The notes under the pieces were generated by a model, which was not told where the DNA came from, searched no databases, and was given only the letters and a program-made list of their open reading frames with translations. Positions 61,501 to 64,000 of a stretch of DNA of 64,000 nucleotides are shown piece after piece. Location of the stretch: NCBI RefSeq assembly GCF_016086655.4, contig NC_052138.2:9796001-9860000 (forward strand), read 5' to 3'. Source of the DNA: Lepeophtheirus salmonis. Its lineage: Eukaryota > Arthropoda > Copepoda > Siphonostomatoida > Caligidae. A program made the position numbers and the translations under genes. How positions within the stretch are numbered: the first letter of the stretch is position 1; the number at the start of each line of letters is the position of its first letter.

Positions 61501-62823
61501 GGTCGTCGTCGTAGTTGTCGTTGTTGTAGTAGTAGTTGTTGTAGTGTTGTTGTGGTTGTTGTGGTTGTTGTGGTTGTAGTGGTGGTTGTAGTAGTGGTTG
61601 TGGTAGTCGTAGTAGTGGTTGTGGTGGTCGTTGTGGTTGTAGTAGTAGTGGTTGTCGTGGTCGTCGTAGTAGTGGTTGTTGTCGTCGTCGTTGTGGTTGT
61701 AGTAGTAGTGGTTGTTGTGGTCGTCGTAGTAGTGGTTGTCGTCGTTGTGGTTGTAGTTGTAGTGGTTGTTGTTGTTGTTGTGGTCGTCGTCGTTGTGGTT
61801 GTAGTAGTAGTGGTTGTGGTGGTCGTTGTGGTTGTAGTAGTAGTGGTTGTCGTGGTCGTCGTAGTAGTGGTTGTTGTGGTCGTCGTAGTAGTGGTTGTCG
61901 TCGTTGTGGTTGTAGTTGTAGTGGTTGTTGTTGTAGACGTCGTAGTAGTTGTTGTTGTAGTGGTGGTGGTTGTAGTAGTAGTAGATGTTGTTGTTGTGGT
62001 CGTCGTCGTTGTGGTTGTTGTGGTTGTAGTAGTAGTGGTTGTGGTGGTCGTTGTGGTTGTAGTAGTTGTTGTTGTGGTTGTAGTAGTAGTTGTGGTTGTT
62101 GTAGTAGTGGTTGTTGTTGTTGTAGTGGTTGTTGTAGTTGTTGTGGTCGTCGTAGTACTGGTTGTCGTTGTTGTTGTAGTAGTGGTTGTTGTAGTAGTAG
62201 TGGTTGTTGTGGTCGTCGTAGTAGTGGTTGTTGTGGTCGTCGTAGTAGTGGTTGTTGTGTGGTTGTGGTTGTAGTTGTAGTCGTAGTTGTGGTCGTCGTA
62301 GTAGTGGTTGTGGTGGTCGTTGTGGTTGTAGTAGTAGTGGTTGTTGTGGTCGTCGTAGTAGTGGTTGTTGTGGTCGTTGTTGTAGTAGTGGTTGTGGTCG
62401 TCGTAGTAGTGGTTGTGGTGGTCGTTGTGGTTGTAGTAGTAGTGGTTGTTGTGGTCGTCGTAGTAGTGGTTGTTGTGGTCGTCGTTGTAGTAGTGGTTGT
62501 GGTCGTCGTAGTAGTGGTTGTCGTCGTCGTCGTTGTGGTTGTAGTTGTTGTTGTGGTTGTTGTAGTAGTGGTCGTCGTTGTTGTTGTGGTCGTCGTAGTA
62601 GAGGTTGTGGTTGTAGTAGTAGTTGTGGTTGTTGTAGTGGTTGTCGTCGTCGTAGTAGTTGATGTCGTAGTTGTCGTAGTAGTAGTTGTGGTTGTTGTCG
62701 TTGTTGTGGTCGTTGTTGTTGAAGTTGTTGTTGTGGTTGTAGTTGTTGTTGTGGTTGTAGTAGTTGTTGTGGGTGATTTTAAGGGTCCTGATGTTACTTT
62801 CGGTGCGACTGGATTAATTTTCT
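58384..62823 (-). CDS. FN2-module secreted mucin-like protein, locus C (13 exons visible, 5' exon outside window)
   Basis: Exons in order: 62823-60600 Thr array; 60533-60366 FN2; 60295-60272 linker; 60210-60040 FN2; 59979-59812 FN2; 59741-59718 linker; 59656-59486 FN2; 59428-59261 FN2; 59190-59167 linker; 59105-58935 FN2; 58877-58710 FN2; 58640-58617 linker; 58553-58384 FN2 with TAA. That is four [type 1 - linker - type 2] units, all FN2 frames intact. The signal exon is expected about 0.8 kb past the right edge, by alignment with locus B. The Thr exon is 2224 bp, one more than a multiple of three, so as written it leaves the frame; two breaks are seen. The intact FN2 exons argue for a live gene with array indels that are polymorphic or artefactual. 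Confidence 0.8.
58617..58640 (-). CDS. Locus C linker micro-exon 4
   Basis: EPTPSPT between split codons; acceptor ATCAG. Confidence 0.75.
58710..58877 (-). CDS. Locus C FN2 exon 7 (type 1)
   Basis: CSSTSGNKCVFPFKYKGETY, DKCTIAENGGIPWCATSVFA; intact. Confidence 0.88.
58935..59105 (-). CDS. Locus C FN2 exon 6 (type 2)
   Basis: Nearly identical to exon 59486-59656 (TQWC, DKCTAVD), a sign of recent unit duplication inside the gene. Confidence 0.88.
59167..59190 (-). CDS. Locus C linker micro-exon 3
   Basis: EPTPSPT; identical to the second locus B linker. Confidence 0.75.
59261..59428 (-). CDS. Locus C FN2 exon 5 (type 1)
   Basis: CSSTNGKECVFPFKYKGETY, TPWCATSVYASLEANGYGNC; intact. Confidence 0.88.
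59486..59656 (-). CDS. Locus C FN2 exon 4 (type 2)
   Basis: Type 2 module with TQWCATSVDANKNYQGYGNC and ESTCKG; intact. Confidence 0.88.
59718..59741 (-). CDS. Locus C linker micro-exon 2
   Basis: EPTPSPT between split codons. Confidence 0.75.
59812..59979 (-). CDS. Locus C FN2 exon 3 (type 1)
   Basis: CSSTSGNKCVFPFKYKGETY, TPWCATSVFASLEANGYGNC; intact. Confidence 0.88.
60040..60210 (-). CDS. Locus C FN2 exon 2 (type 2)
   Basis: CQTSTGKACVFPFVYSGQTY, DKCTAVDNGGTKWCATSVDA, GYGNCVESTCKG; intact. DKC rather than ENC distinguishes it from the locus B counterpart. Confidence 0.88.
60272..60295 (-). CDS. Locus C linker micro-exon 1
   Basis: EPTPSPT between split codons. Confidence 0.75.
60366..60533 (-). 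CDS. Locus C FN2 exon 1 (type 1)
   Basis: CYSTNGQKCVFPFKYKGETY start (Tyr for Ser at position 2), PWCATSVYASLEANGYGNC; intact. Confidence 0.88.
60600..62823 (-). CDS. Locus C exon 2: poly-threonine exon
   Basis: Leader KINPVAPKVTSGPLKSP, about 190 Thr codons, then after a break near 62257 a Gln/Leu/Pro/Arg-only stretch (about 240 codons), and after a second break near 61541 an Asn/Asp/His/Tyr-only stretch (about 310 codons). The whole 745-codon frame has no stop although it crosses all three phases. Ends TSP|A before GTAAGA in the Thr phase. Confidence 0.75.
60605..62770. repeat. Degenerate (ACN)n / (GTN)n array, about 2.2 kb
   Basis: Second long array. Recurrent words GTGGTCGTCGTAGTAGTGG and GTTGTGGTTGTAGTAGTAGT give local higher-order repeats, different from those in locus A. 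Confidence 0.95.
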
Positions 62824-64000
62824 CTTTGATCATGAAATTAATTTTGTATATTAAAATTATCTGATTTTTTTTTATTTAATTATGCAATTTTTTTTATCGA
62901 AATCTTATTTTAAAAAAATCCCATCTATAGTTTCATACGATCATCTACTTCTTTATACCGTTTCAGAAATGTATATTATTTCTGTTATGGAGTAATACTT
63001 GAAGTTCAGACAATTACATCAAAGATATCAAACCTTGTAAAGTTAATAAGTACATAAGTTAAAATAAGGGCATAATGACCACACACATATAGTTCATTCT
63101 TGTACAAAGTACCCCTTCATCGGTCATCATCAGTGTTAGGTGTATAGATGTATATTAGACTTGTTTGATTTTTAAAGTTTGATTAGGGGTAGTATTTAAA
63201 CTATTCATTGGAAAGTATTAAAAGAAACGCGCCTTATACGCGAATATCAAAATTTGGTAGAAATTTAAATATTTTTGCAAGATAAAAGGCCTTCTAAAAA
63301 AAGCTCGTAAATATTATTTTGGGACTTTATAAATATCTAGCATTTTTAACAAAATTTAAAGTTTAAAAAAATCTGGTAAATGTGTATATAAAAAAAATTA
63401 GTAAATGTTTTCAAAACTTTGAACAAAATGTGCCACCTGAAGATGAAATCGTACAAAATGAAATTTTGTAATCATTATTTTCAAACAGCAAAGCAATTTT
63501 TTGGCACTAACCAAAAAAGTTGAAAATTAAACCAATAAACTAAGTAATACAATATAAAGTATAATATATCATCAATTATTACTGTCTTGACAGAAAATGA
63601 TAATTTCTATGAATGTAAATGCAGATTTACATAGAATTTTATTTGATTTAAATAAAAAATAATAATTTGTTTTATTTAAAAAAATAGTTAGGAATGGAGA
63701 TTGGGGAAGATTGAAATGTCAATAAAGCATATTTATTTCACGATTGCATTATTATTTTTACGAACTTTTTGTTATGATTAAGTCATGTATTTGAAGTTGT
63801 ATTACTTTTGGATTATTGTTTCTATGGCTTTTATCATTTGGTTAATTAAAAATTAATTCTTATGGATCAGTTGATATATATTATAAAAATTCAAAACTTG
63901 AGGAGAAATTTAAGATATTGTAAAATGTCCTCAATATAATTCATTACCAACGTACATAAATTCAAGAGAAGAATATAATTCAAAATCATGTTGGGCCTTG
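62824..64000 (-). other. Intron 1 of locus C (duplicate of locus B intron 1)
   Basis: Aligns closely with 27797-29160 to the last base of the window, so the segmental duplication continues beyond the edge. Non-coding, AT-rich. Confidence 0.75.

Noticed and set aside
61552..62864. Plus-strand poly-Val frames across the second array
   Set aside because: Same reason; antisense of the locus C Thr exon.

Overview
The window is animal nuclear DNA. It is AT-rich and has spliced genes with GT-AG introns, mostly decayed transposons (mariner, P-like, hAT-like, non-LTR) and long intergenic stretches. No tRNA, rRNA, CRISPR array or bacterial-style operon was seen. The repeat mix together with a cluster of fibronectin type II (FN2) secreted-protein genes suggests an arthropod. 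My best guess is a parasitic copepod such as the salmon louse, where I recall FN2 families being expanded; this is inference, not something the sequence proves.

Layout: 1-874 (+) holds the last three exons of an oxysterol-binding-protein-related gene of the ORP9 type. 2.5-5.7 kb holds relics of a hAT-like and a P/THAP9-like DNA transposon. The main content is a family of three paralogous FN2 genes, all on the minus strand: locus A (20111 down to 8417), locus B (29946 down to 26462) and locus C (from beyond the right edge down to 58384). Each is built the same way. A 64-bp signal-peptide exon is followed by one exon coding for almost pure threonine, then by repeated FN2 exon pairs joined by 24-nt micro-exons coding for a Pro/Thr linker. 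Every internal junction is phase 1, so modules can be duplicated, lost or skipped without changing frame. Locus B is fully intact (334 codons, 4 FN2 modules). Loci A and C have 8 FN2 modules each and enormous Thr arrays of about 720-770 codons. The signal peptide plus Thr-rich mucin-like stem plus Cys-rich FN2 domains predicts secreted, probably O-glycosylated, matrix- or glycan-binding proteins.

The ACN arrays have no stop codon in any of the three frames of the coding strand. Both long arrays contain frame breaks, and each break looks like loss of one G from a GG pair. Locus A also has two FN2 exons with small indels, lying in a recently duplicated block of about 0.5 kb. Loci B and C lie in a segmental duplication that extends past the right edge.

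The rest is transposon graveyard: an internally deleted mariner in intron 1 of locus A (17.9-18.8 kb), mariner relics at 21.3, 25.2 and 37.8 kb, an L1/Tx1-like LINE (35.3-40.6 kb) split by the 37.8-kb mariner, a second LINE fragment (31.2-32.6 kb), an RNase H-bearing non-LTR tail (52.2-53.3 kb), a 27-bp tandem repeat at 53.6 kb, and three arrays of an AT-rich satellite-like motif.
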